A DNA stretch of 5,505 bases from an uncultured Collinsella sp. (GTDB lineage Bacteria; Actinomycetota; Coriobacteriia; Coriobacteriales; Coriobacteriaceae): NCBI GenBank assembly GCA_900552735.1, contig USBA01000137.1, positions 1-5,505 of the forward strand, in the 5' to 3' direction. Below the pieces are notes generated by a model. The model saw only the letters and a list, made by a program, of their open reading frames with translations, was not told where the DNA came from and did no database searches. Positions 1-5,505 of the stretch are shown here, one piece after another. Each line of letters opens with the position of its first letter. Within the stretch, counting starts at the first letter, position 1. A program made the position numbers and the translations under genes.

Positions 1-303
1 CAGGTCAAGGCTGCGGCCGCCGCACACGGACTCGCCGGTAACTGGCGCTTCAGTCCCGGCTATGGCGACTGCCCGCTTACGGCCCAGCGCTCAATCGTAG
101 CTGCACTCAACGCCACGCGGCTCATCGGGCTTACCGTCACACCTACCAGCCTGCTCATGCCCACCAAGAGTGTGACCGCAGTGATCGGTCTGTTTGACGG
201 CGAGGTCCACGACGCCCAGAGCCGCCCCACCTGCAATATCTGCCGCATGCACGAACACTGCCGCTTCCGCGCCGCCCACACCACCTGCTATTCCAGCCAT
301 TAG
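1..303 (+). CDS. Stand-alone MetH activation-domain (B12 reactivation) protein, 3' end only
   Basis: This is the C-terminal 100 codons of a gene that begins before the window, read in frame 1 to a TAG at 301-303. Visible motifs are RFSPGYGDCPL (fragment residues 16-26) and a following stretch GLTVTPTSLLMPTKSVTAVI (43-62). The R-x-x-x-G-Y pattern corresponds to the AdoMet-contacting segment of the MetH activation domain (RPAPGY in E. coli MetH). A cysteine group C78-x2-C81-x5-C87 lies near the end, as I recall for free-standing clostridial and coriobacterial members. In the family this domain uses AdoMet and a reduced flavoprotein to remethylate oxidised cob(II)alamin on methionine synthase. 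The next gene is a MetH lacking exactly this domain, and only 9 bases separate the two, so the pair very probably works together in the cytoplasm. Family assignment is fairly secure; the role as partner of the downstream enzyme is inferred from context. Confidence 0.85.
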   Translation, partial: QVKAAAAAHGLAGNWRFSPGYGDCPLTAQRSIVAALNATRLIGLTVTPTSLLMPTKSVTAVIGLFDGEVHDAQSRPTCNICRMHEHCRFRAAHTTCYSSH

Positions 304-306
304 GAG
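302..306 (+). promoter_or_regulatory. metH ribosome binding site overlapping the upstream stop codon
   Basis: AGGAG lies 6 bases before the ATG at 313 and shares bases with the TAG stop of the preceding gene (301-303). This fixes the metH start and suggests that ribosomes ending on the reactivation gene re-initiate on metH, keeping the two products in proportion. No other ATG, GTG or TTG occurs in frame between this start and the first conserved motif. Confidence 0.8.
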
Positions 307-312
307 CCCTCG

Positions 313-2868
313 ATGTTTACTCCGCTTATCACCCATGATTCCGACGGTACCGCGCTGGCAGCGCCCGTCAATACTGCGCGTTGTAACGGCGCCACGTACA
401 AGACGTGCACGATCGGCGACCTTCGCATTAAGGACGATCGCCTGCGCGCCGCCATCGAGGGCACGGGACACCTCCTGTTCGACGGCGGCATGGGCACCAT
501 GCTGCAGGCGGCCGGCATGAAGGCCGGCGCCCTGCCCGAGCTGCTCAACTTTAAGGAGCCCCAGGTTATCACTGATATTCAGCGTCAGTACGTCGAGGCT
601 GGCTGCGACGTAATCACCGCCAACACCTTTGGCGCCAACGCCCACAAGCTCGACGGCGCCGCCACCGTGGCAGATGTCTTTGCCGCCGCCGTCGCCTGCG
701 CCCGCGCGGCCGGCGCCCACTATGTCGCCGGCGATATCGGCCCCATCGGCGCACTGCTTCGCCCCTTGGGCACCCTGAGCTTCGACGAGGCCTATGACCT
801 CTTTGCCGAGGAAGTGCGCGCCGGCGTCGACGCGGGCGTGGACCTCTTTATTATCGAGACCATGACCGACCTTGCCGAGATCAAGGCTGCCGTCCTCGCC
901 TGCCGCGAGAACTCCGACCTGCCCGTCTTTGCCACCATGACCTTTGAGGAAGACGGTCGCACGTTCCTGGGTACGAGTCCCGAGGTGGCCGCCGTCACGC
1001 TCGACGCCATCGGCGCCGACGTTTTAGGCATCAACTGCAGCCAGGGACCGGCCGAGCTCCGAGGGCTCGCCGCACGCATGCTCACCGTTACCGACAAGCC
1101 CGTTATGGTGCAGGCTAATGCGGGACTGCCCCGCGTGGACGATGACGGCAATACCGTCTTTGACATCCAGGCACCCGAATACGCCGAGGCCGTCGCCGGC
1201 ATGATTGAGGACGGCGTGAGCGTCGTGGGTGGCTGCTGTGGCACCACGCCCACGCACATGGCGGCACTTCGCACCCTCATCGACAACCACACGCCCAGCC
1301 CACGTCACCGCAAGCCCAGTATGTCGGTCACGAGCGCCCAGACGGTCGTGGACCTCCCCTGCGACGGCCACAAGATCGCCGTCATCGGCGAGCGCATCAA
1401 TCCCACCGGCAAAAAGCGCCTGCAACAGGCCCTGCGCGACGGCGACCTAGACTACGTCGTGAGCCAGGGCATCAGCCAGCAGGAACAGGGCGCCGACATC
1501 CTGGACGTCAACGTGGGCCTGCCCGAGATCGACGAGGTCAAGATCATCCAACAGGCGACCGAGCAGCTCCAGGGCTCCACGCTGCTGCCGCTGCAGATCG
1601 ACTCCACCGACCCCGCAGCCGTCGAGGCAGCCGTGCGCCGCTACGCCGGCAAGCCCATCATCAACTCGGTCAATGGCAAACAGCAAATCATGGATGAGAT
1701 CTTTCCTTTGGTCGCCCACTACGGCACCAACGTTGTCGGCCTTACGCTCGACGAAGGCGGCATCCCCGATACCGCCGAGGCCCGCTTCGCCATCGCCGAG
1801 CGCATCGTGGCCGAGGCTGCCCGCTACGGCATCGGACCGGACCGCATCCTCATCGACTGCCTGGTCATGACCGCCTCGACCAATCAACGCCAGGCCGAAC
1901 AGATCCTGCGCGCCATGTCCCTGTGCAAGGAGCGTCTGGGCGTCAAATGCGCGCTCGGCGTGTCGAACATCAGCTTTGGCCTGCCTGCCCGCCCGCTGCT
2001 TGGCTCGGTCTTTTTGGCTGCCGCTTTTGGCGCGGGCCTGGACGCCCCCATCATGAACCCGGGCTCCAAGCGCTTTATGGATACCGTCTACAGCTATCGC
2101 GTGCTGAGCGTTGAGGACGAGGGCTCGACCGGATACATCGAGCGCTACGCCGGCTGGACCGATCCGTATAAGATCGCCGCAAACCCGGCGGCCGCTCAGG
2201 CAGCATCGAGCGATGCCGCACCCGCCGCAGGCACCACCGCAAACGCTGGCGACGACCCCATCCGCCACATGGTCGTCTCGGGCCGTAAGGGCGAGATCGC
2301 GGCCGAAACCGAGCGCCTGCTGGCCGACCACGACGCCATGGACCTCATCAATAACCACTTTATTCCTGCCCTCGACGAGGTCGGTGTCCTCTTCGATCAG
2401 GGCAAGTTCTTTTTGCCGCAGCTCATGGCCTCGGCCGAGGCCGCACGCGTGGGCTTCGATACCATCAAGCGCCTGATGCCCGCCGGCGAGATTGCCGACA
2501 AGGGCAAAATCTGCGTGGCTACCGTCAAGGGCGACATCCACGACATCGGCAAGAACATCGTCAAGATGCTGCTCGACAACTACGGCTACACCGTCTTTGA
2601 CCTGGGCCGCGATGTCGATCCGCAGGAGGTGCTCAAGACCGTTAAGGAGCGCGACATTAAGCTCGTCGGCCTCTCGGCGCTTATGACCACCACGGTCGTC
2701 GCCATGGAGGAGACCATCAAGCTGCTCCATGCCGAGGTTCCGGGCGTCAAGATCATCGTAGGCGGCGCCGTGCTCACCCCCGAATACGCCAAGCAGATCG
2801 GCGCGGACTACTACGCCAAGGATGCCGCCGAAAGCGCGCGCATCGCCGAAGAGGTCTTTGGGCAGTAA
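313..2868 (+). CDS. metH: Cobalamin-dependent methionine synthase lacking the activation domain
   Basis: The 851-residue cytoplasmic enzyme transfers a methyl group from 5-methyltetrahydrofolate, via enzyme-bound cobalamin, to homocysteine, giving methionine. The homocysteine-binding barrel spans about residues 50-330, with LFDGGMGT (55-62) and the zinc-ligand cysteines C242 (GINCSQG), C308 and C309 (GGCCGT). The folate (pterin-binding) barrel spans about 354-615, starting at GERINPTG (359-366) with DILDVNVG further on. An Ala-rich linker (about 622-648) leads to the four-helix B12 cap (about 650-730). The cobalamin Rossmann domain carries D741-x-H743-x-x-G746 (His743 would be the lower cobalt ligand), S788-x-L790 and G817-G818. 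E. coli MetH is about 1,227 residues; this one stops after the B12 domain, so the AdoMet activation module is absent. The gene directly upstream supplies it. The ~50 residues before LFDGGMGT are longer than the ~20 in E. coli and do not look conserved. All expected catalytic and metal-binding residues are present. Confidence 0.96.
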   Translation: MFTPLITHDSDGTALAAPVNTARCNGATYKTCTIGDLRIKDDRLRAAIEGTGHLLFDGGMGTMLQAAGMKAGALPELLNFKEPQVITDIQRQYVEAGCDVITANTFGANAHKLDGAATVADVFAAAVACARAAGAHYVAGDIGPIGALLRPLGTLSFDEAYDLFAEEVRAGVDAGVDLFIIETMTDLAEIKAAVLACRENSDLPVFATMTFEEDGRTFLGTSPEVAAVTLDAIGADVLGINCSQGPAELRGLAARMLTVTDKPVMVQANAGLPRVDDDGNTVFDIQAPEYAEAVAGMIEDGVSVVGGCCGTTPTHMAALRTLIDNHTPSPRHRKPSMSVTSAQTVVDLPCDGHKIAVIGERINPTGKKRLQQALRDGDLDYVVSQGISQQEQGADILDVNVGLPEIDEVKIIQQATEQLQGSTLLPLQIDSTDPAAVEAAVRRYAGKPIINSVNGKQQIMDEIFPLVAHYGTNVVGLTLDEGGIPDTAEARFAIAERIVAEAARYGIGPDRILIDCLVMTASTNQRQAEQILRAMSLCKERLGVKCALGVSNISFGLPARPLLGSVFLAAAFGAGLDAPIMNPGSKRFMDTVYSYRVLSVEDEGSTGYIERYAGWTDPYKIAANPAAAQAASSDAAPAAGTTANAGDDPIRHMVVSGRKGEIAAETERLLADHDAMDLINNHFIPALDEVGVLFDQGKFFLPQLMASAEAARVGFDTIKRLMPAGEIADKGKICVATVKGDIHDIGKNIVKMLLDNYGYTVFDLGRDVDPQEVLKTVKERDIKLVGLSALMTTTVVAMEETIKLLHAEVPGVKIIVGGAVLTPEYAKQIGADYYAKDAAESARIAEEVFGQ

Positions 2869-2893
2869 CACAACGGAAACAACCGAGCACCAA

Positions 2894-2931
2894 AACGTGC
2901 CGCATGTGCCACTTGGCGCGTGCGGCACGTT
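2894..2931 (+). terminator. 17-bp hairpin between metH and the DUF711 gene (terminator-like, no U-tract)
   Basis: The arms at 2894-2910 and 2915-2931 pair over 17 positions around a 4-base ACTT loop; the only deviations are two G-U wobbles. It starts 26 bases after the metH stop. On the + strand no T-run follows (AGAATAG), so it is not a classic intrinsic terminator in that direction. On the - strand it is followed by TTTT, which is short. It may end or stabilise the metH transcript, or be a protein-binding operator; the sequence does not decide. Confidence 0.55.
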
Positions 2932-2936
2932 AGAAT
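2931..2936 (+). promoter_or_regulatory. Possible -10 box for the DUF711 gene
   Basis: TAGAAT differs from TATAAT at one position and lies about 40 bases before the ATG at 2977. It would give a short leader containing the ribosome binding site. No convincing -35 hexamer sits 16-18 bases upstream: the nearest TTG-like match (TTGGCG, 2913-2918) leaves only 12 bases of spacing and lies inside the hairpin. The box begins on the last base of the hairpin, so the two could interfere. This is tentative. Confidence 0.3.
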
Positions 2937-2964
2937 AGATAAGACTATGCTCGTTTTGGCAGAT

Positions 2965-2969
2965 AGGAG
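2965..2969 (+). promoter_or_regulatory. Ribosome binding site of the DUF711 gene
   Basis: AGGAG lies 7 bases before the ATG at 2977. It decides the start in favour of 2977 over in-frame alternatives at 2947 (ATG) and 2920 (GTG). The GTG falls inside the hairpin, and neither alternative has a good Shine-Dalgarno sequence. Family members also begin just before the conserved LDIRTITMG segment, which suits 2977. Confidence 0.8.
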
Positions 2970-2976
2970 TGCAAGG

Positions 2977-4341
2977 ATGGCGATCACGCCCGCAGAAATC
3001 GCGGAAACCCGCGGCATGGTTGAGGAGCAGAACCTCGACATCAGGACCATCACCATGGGTGTTTCGCTCATGGGTTGCGGTGACGAGAACCTCGACCGCA
3101 TGTGCACGAAGATCTACGACCACGTGACGCACACGGCTGAGCACCTGGTCGAGACCGCCGAGAACCTCGAGCGCGAGTACGGTATCCCCATCGTCAACAA
3201 GCGCGTTTCCGTCACCCCGGTGGCACAGATCGCCGCGTGCTGCAAGGATGAGGACCTCACCCCCATCGCGCATGCCCTCGACCGCGCGGCCGAGACGCTC
3301 GGCATCGATTACCTGGGCGGCTTCTCCGCACTCGTCCAGAAGGGCATCGGCGACGCCGACCGCCGCGTTATCCAGTCCATCCCGCAGGCGCTCGCCGCCA
3401 CGAGCCGCGTCTGCTCCAGCGTCAACGTCGCCAGTCTGCGTGCCGGCATCAACATGGACGCCGTGCTCATGGCGGCTCAGACCATCATCGATGCCGCTAA
3501 ACTCACGGCCGACCAGGATTCCGTCGGCGCTTCCAAGTTTGTCTGCTTTGCCAACATGGTCGAGGACTCCCCGTTTATGGCGGGCGCCGTCCACGGCGGT
3601 GGCGAGGCCGACGCCGTCATCAACGTAGGCGTCTCGGGCCCCGGCGTTATGGCCGCAGCCCTGGAAACGCTGCCCGATTCCGCATCGATGATGGAAGTCG
3701 CCGAAAAGATCAAGCAGACCGCCTTTAAGATCACCCGCGCCGGCGAGCTCATGAGCCGCGAGGCCGCCCATCGTCTGGGTGTCGAGAAGGGCATTGTCGA
3801 CCTGTCGCTGGCTCCCACGCCCGCCATCGGCGACTCCGTCGCGCGTATCCTCGAGATCATCGGTGTTGGCACCTGCGGTGGCCCGGGCACGACCTGCGCA
3901 CTCGCCATGCTCAACGATGCCGTCAAGAAGGGCGGCGTCATGGCCAGCTCCAGCGTGGGTGGCCTCTCGGGCGCCTTTATCCCCGTGTCCGAGGACGCCG
4001 GCATGATTGCCGCCGTCGAGGCCGGCGCGCTTTCGCTCGAGAAGCTCGAGGCCATGACCTGCGTGTGCTCCGTCGGCCTGGACATGATCGCCATCCCCGG
4101 CGACACCCCGGTCGAGACCATCGCCGGCATTATCGCCGACGAGATGGCCATCGGCGTCATCAACAATAAGACCACGGCCGTGCGCGTGATTCCCGCTATC
4201 GGCAAGGGCGTGGGCGACTGTGTCGAGTACGGCGGTCTGTTTGGCCGTGCGCCCATCATGCCGGTGAACCCCAACGCCGGCACCGTGCTTGCCCACCGTG
4301 GCGGACGCTTCCCGGCGCCGCTGAACTCGCTGAAGAACTAG
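2977..4341 (+). CDS. DUF711 / UPF0210 (PFL-like) family protein
   Basis: The 454-residue product has no signal peptide or membrane segment, so it is probably cytoplasmic. Recognisable family blocks are LDIRTITMGVSL (20-31), followed by C34; the glycine-rich HGGGEADAVINVGVSGPG (206-223); and the pair CGGPGTTC (300-307) and SSSVGGLSGAFIPVSED (324-340). The length is about that usual for the family. From memory, a pneumococcal member has a solved structure resembling the barrel of pyruvate formate-lyase-type glycyl radical enzymes, hence the name 'PFL family'. No enzymatic activity is established as far as I know, and none should be assumed. In many bacteria a small ACT-domain (UPF0237) gene lies immediately upstream; here that place is taken by metH with a hairpin between them, so the gene may have its own promoter. 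Base composition and codon use resemble metH. The family call is secure and the function is unknown. Confidence 0.92.
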   Translation: MAITPAEIAETRGMVEEQNLDIRTITMGVSLMGCGDENLDRMCTKIYDHVTHTAEHLVETAENLEREYGIPIVNKRVSVTPVAQIAACCKDEDLTPIAHALDRAAETLGIDYLGGFSALVQKGIGDADRRVIQSIPQALAATSRVCSSVNVASLRAGINMDAVLMAAQTIIDAAKLTADQDSVGASKFVCFANMVEDSPFMAGAVHGGGEADAVINVGVSGPGVMAAALETLPDSASMMEVAEKIKQTAFKITRAGELMSREAAHRLGVEKGIVDLSLAPTPAIGDSVARILEIIGVGTCGGPGTTCALAMLNDAVKKGGVMASSSVGGLSGAFIPVSEDAGMIAAVEAGALSLEKLEAMTCVCSVGLDMIAIPGDTPVETIAGIIADEMAIGVINNKTTAVRVIPAIGKGVGDCVEYGGLFGRAPIMPVNPNAGTVLAHRGGRFPAPLNSLKN

Positions 4342-4345
4342 CTGA

Positions 4346-4367
4346 GGGGGACTGGCGAGGAGCCCCC
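4346..4367 (+). terminator. Short hairpin just after the DUF711 stop
   Basis: GGGGG at 4346-4350 can pair with CCCCC at 4363-4367 around a 12-base loop, 4 bases after the TAG stop. It is followed on the + strand by G-rich sequence and then A7, not T, so it is a weak candidate terminator for the DUF711 transcript. The C-run can instead pair with the adjoining G-run at 4368-4374, so the fold is ambiguous. Confidence 0.3.
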
Positions 4368-4375
4368 GGGGGGGC

Positions 4376-4405
4376 AAAAAAACCCCGGGCCCCCGCGGGG
4401 GCCCC
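4376..4405 (-). terminator. GC-rich hairpin with T7 tract, oriented as terminator for the - strand gene
   Basis: Read on the - strand, the perfect palindrome at 4387-4404 (GGGCCCCC-GC-GGGGGCCC) is followed by four G and then seven T (complement of A at 4376-4382). It lies 16-44 bases beyond the TGA of the leftward reading frame, as expected for an intrinsic terminator between converging genes. An oddity is that symmetry continues on the left side (CCCC then A7) but not on the right, where a symmetrical two-way terminator would have GGGG then T7. The right half therefore looks cut off near 4405. Confidence 0.6.
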
Positions 4406-4419
4406 GTCTCCGGCTCATC

Positions 4420-5052
4420 TCAGGCGGTCCTGCCAGCGGCTGCGAAGCTGAACCACCCCCGGGCGTCCCGCTGGACACCGGAGAAGCCGTCCCGCAGTGT
4501 CCAGCCCGTCACGCTGGTGTAGAGGGGCGCCGCGGCCCCCTCCTCTAGCAGCAGGGCCTCCGCATCGTGGAGGCAACCCATCCGGGCCTCCCCCTCCTCC
4601 GCGCCGGCGATGACCGACAGCAGGGTATCATAGGCGCTGTTGGCGTATTTACCCAGGTTCTCCGGCTTATCGGAGCCCCACTGCATCAAAAAGCACTCCG
4701 CATCGTTGCCCAAAGCCCGGATCTCCGTTCCTGCCAGGGTGAAGGTCCCCTCCTGCAGGGCGGTGTCCAGCTCTTCCCGGCTGACGCCGCGGGCCGTCAC
4801 CTGGAGGCCCAGGGCGCTCTGCCAGGCGTCTACCAGCGCCTGGGCCACGGCGGCGCCGTCGGACAGCGCGGTAGGGAAGTCGGCCAGGGTCAGGGTGCCG
4901 CGGTCGGCCGGCTGGCCGCCGCCCTCCGGGTAAAAGACGGTGCCGTCCAGTGCCAGCTTTCCGCCCGTTTTGCCCGGCTCCACAGCAAGGATACGGCCGG
5001 TGGCTTCCCTGCGGAACGCATCGGCCTCGTAATATTTTTCAGTGCGCTGCAT
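4420..5052 (-). CDS. Chimeric frame: AlaX-like N-terminus joined to peptide-ABC substrate-binding protein C-terminus
   Basis: The 210-residue frame starts at the ATG at 5052-5050, chosen because AGGAGG precedes it by 7 bases. Residues 1-54 resemble the start of alanyl-tRNA editing proteins (AlaX, related to the AlaRS editing region), with TEKYYEADA and FYPEGGGQPADRGTL (40-54). The zinc- and substrate-binding part of that family (HxxxH and later Cys/His) is missing, so no editing activity is expected. From about residue 55 to 205 it resembles the last third of family-5 (OppA/DppA-type) solute-binding proteins: VAQALVDAWQSALGLQVT, the NLGKYANSAYDTLLSVIAG block, LHDAEALLLEEGAAAPLYTS, then a conserved tail. 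No lipoprotein signal or N-terminal lobe exists, so it cannot work as a binding protein. The join is seamless in frame at a direct CAGGGT repeat (4885-4896). It is either a deletion fusion or an assembly artefact; a functional fused protein is unlikely. Confidence 0.75.
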   Translation of the reverse strand: MQRTEKYYEADAFRREATGRILAVEPGKTGGKLALDGTVFYPEGGGQPADRGTLTLADFPTALSDGAAVAQALVDAWQSALGLQVTARGVSREELDTALQEGTFTLAGTEIRALGNDAECFLMQWGSDKPENLGKYANSAYDTLLSVIAGAEEGEARMGCLHDAEALLLEEGAAAPLYTSVTGWTLRDGFSGVQRDARGWFSFAAAGRTA

Positions 5053-5059
5053 AGATTTT

Positions 5060-5065
5060 CCTCCT
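5060..5065 (-). promoter_or_regulatory. Strong ribosome binding site of the chimeric frame
   Basis: AGGAGG on the - strand lies 7 bases before the ATG at 5052. It sits one base from the edge of the adjacent foldback repeat (5067). It rules out the longer reading that would begin at 5292 and translate through the repeat. Confidence 0.8.
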
Positions 5066-5066
5066 G

Positions 5067-5288
5067 AAAACCTCTCCGTCATCGTCGCTTCGCTTGATGA
5101 CACCTCTCCTGTCAGGAGAGGCTTTGGCAGTCCGTTTTGTTTCCAAGCAGACTCCATTGGGTTCATCGAAAACGAAATCTCTCTGCCAAGGGCTCCCCTG
5201 ATCGGAAAGACTCCCCCGGCCGGGGGAGGTGGCACGCAAGTGCCGAAAGGGGAACGGCTGTCGAGCGAATGCGAGACTGAGAGGTTTT
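5067..5288. repeat. Foldback repeat element with 14-bp terminal inverted repeats (MITE/REP-like)
   Basis: The 222-bp non-coding stretch between infB and the next frame is bounded by AAAACCTCTCCGTC (5067-5080) and its inverted copy at 5275-5288, matching 13 of 14. Inside are further foldbacks: GTCATC/GATGAC (5078-5083/5096-5101); a perfect 8-bp stem with a 3-base loop (5103-5110/5114-5121); TTGGCAG/CTGCCAA (5124-5130/5183-5189); a perfect 18-bp palindrome (5211-5228); and GGCAC/GTGCC (5231-5235/5240-5244). No transposase is encoded. This architecture resembles interspersed repeats I recall from gut Oscillospiraceae (Faecalibacterium-like) intergenic regions. It could be a non-autonomous transposable element or a REP-type element, and its stems may serve as terminators or RNA-stability elements after infB. 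No clear target-site duplication is visible. Confidence 0.7.
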
Positions 5289-5295
5289 GCAAATC

Positions 5296-5505
5296 TTAGT
5301 CGCGGTACTCTTCCATCTTGAAGGCTTCGTACACGTCGCCCTCTTTGACGTCCGCAAACTTTGCCAGCGTCACGCCGCACTCGTAGCCCTCGGCCACTTC
5401 CTTGGCGTCGTCCTTGAAGCGCTTCAGGGATGCGATCTCGTCCTCGGTGATGACGATGCCGTCACGGACGACACGCACCTTGCTGTCGCGGGTGATCTTG
5501 CCGCT
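5296..5505 (-). CDS. infB: Translation initiation factor IF-2, C-terminal end (partial)
   Basis: The last 69 codons of a gene that continues beyond the right edge, ending with TAA at 5298-5296. The segment VRVVRDGIVI, then SLKRFKDDAKEVAEGYECG and KEGDVYEAF, matches the C-terminal (C2) domain of IF-2. E. coli has VVRDGKVIYEGELESLRRFK, then MECG and GDVIEVFE. In the full factor this domain binds the formyl-methionyl end of initiator tRNA during assembly of the initiation complex; the GTPase core lies outside the window. The tail KMEEYRD resembles clostridial rather than actinobacterial IF-2 as I remember them. The usual downstream neighbour, rbfA, is not present: the repeat element begins 7 bases after the stop and a chimeric frame follows. 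The family call is secure; the lineage hint is weaker. Confidence 0.93.
   Translation of the reverse strand, partial: SGKITRDSKVRVVRDGIVITEDEIASLKRFKDDAKEVAEGYECGVTLAKFADVKEGDVYEAFKMEEYRD

Noticed and set aside
2920..2976. Longer DUF711 starts at GTG 2920 or ATG 2947.
   Set aside because: They lack Shine-Dalgarno sequences, the first lies in the hairpin, and the ATG at 2977 has AGGAG at ideal spacing and fits the family N-terminus.
2869..2976. Cobalamin or SAM riboswitch between metH and the DUF711 gene.
   Set aside because: The spacer is only about 108 bases and holds a single simple hairpin. There is no B12-box-like or SAM-aptamer multi-helix arrangement.
1447..4377. A 976-codon open frame on the - strand spanning most of metH, the spacer and the DUF711 gene.
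   Set aside because: It is the antisense shadow of two strongly recognised + strand genes in GC-rich DNA. Its composition (Gly, Asp, His, Ala-rich, no domain) is typical of such shadows.
4567..5067. A + strand open frame of 166 codons opposite the chimeric gene.
   Set aside because: No recognisable family and no convincing ribosome binding site. It is antisense to a frame with clear homology in both its parts.
5067..5288. CRISPR array or small structured RNA gene in the repeat-rich spacer.
   Set aside because: The repeats are inverted and of different sequence, not regularly spaced direct repeats, and no match to a known RNA family was recognised.
5053..5292. N-terminal extension of the chimeric frame through the repeat, starting at 5292.
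   Set aside because: The extra 80 residues merely translate the palindromic repeat. The strong AGGAGG before the ATG at 5052, followed at once by the AlaX-like sequence, marks the real start.

Overview
The window is GC-rich (roughly 60-65% by eye). It appears to be made of two blocks of different character.

LEFT BLOCK (1-4341, + strand). Three genes lie head to tail. The first is the 3' end of a stand-alone vitamin-B12-dependent methionine synthase reactivation (activation-domain) protein. The second is a complete three-module cobalamin-dependent methionine synthase, metH (homocysteine-, folate- and B12-binding modules), which lacks the C-terminal activation domain. The third is a complete DUF711/UPF0210 'PFL-like' protein. 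The first two reconstitute a split MetH: the catalytic chain is one polypeptide and the AdoMet-dependent repair domain is another, made from the gene just upstream. The metH ribosome binding site overlaps the upstream stop codon, which suggests translational coupling. Codon choice and protein flavour suggest a high-GC gut actinobacterium of the Coriobacteriia (Collinsella-like). This is recognition from memory, not a search result. A 17-bp hairpin and a possible -10 box separate metH from the DUF711 gene.

RIGHT BLOCK (about 4342-5505, - strand). Reading leftward from 5505 come the 3' end of infB (translation initiation factor IF-2), a roughly 222-bp foldback repeat with 14-bp terminal inverted repeats, and a 210-codon reading frame. 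That frame is a chimera: its first ~54 residues look like the start of an AlaX/AlaRS-type editing protein, and the rest looks like the C-terminal part of a family-5 peptide ABC transporter substrate-binding protein. A GC-rich hairpin and T-tract follow on the - strand. The infB tail, the repeat and the binding-protein tail look like a gut clostridium (Oscillospiraceae/Ruminococcaceae type) rather than Coriobacteriia.

The change of strand, gene content and apparent lineage, together with a palindrome that loses symmetry near 4405 and a gene fused at a 6-bp direct repeat, makes a chimeric contig or recombination junction the main thing to check. I see no clear evidence of a new defence, mobile or RNA-guided system. 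The points of interest are the split MetH, the repeat element, the chimeric reading frame and the two hairpin regions.
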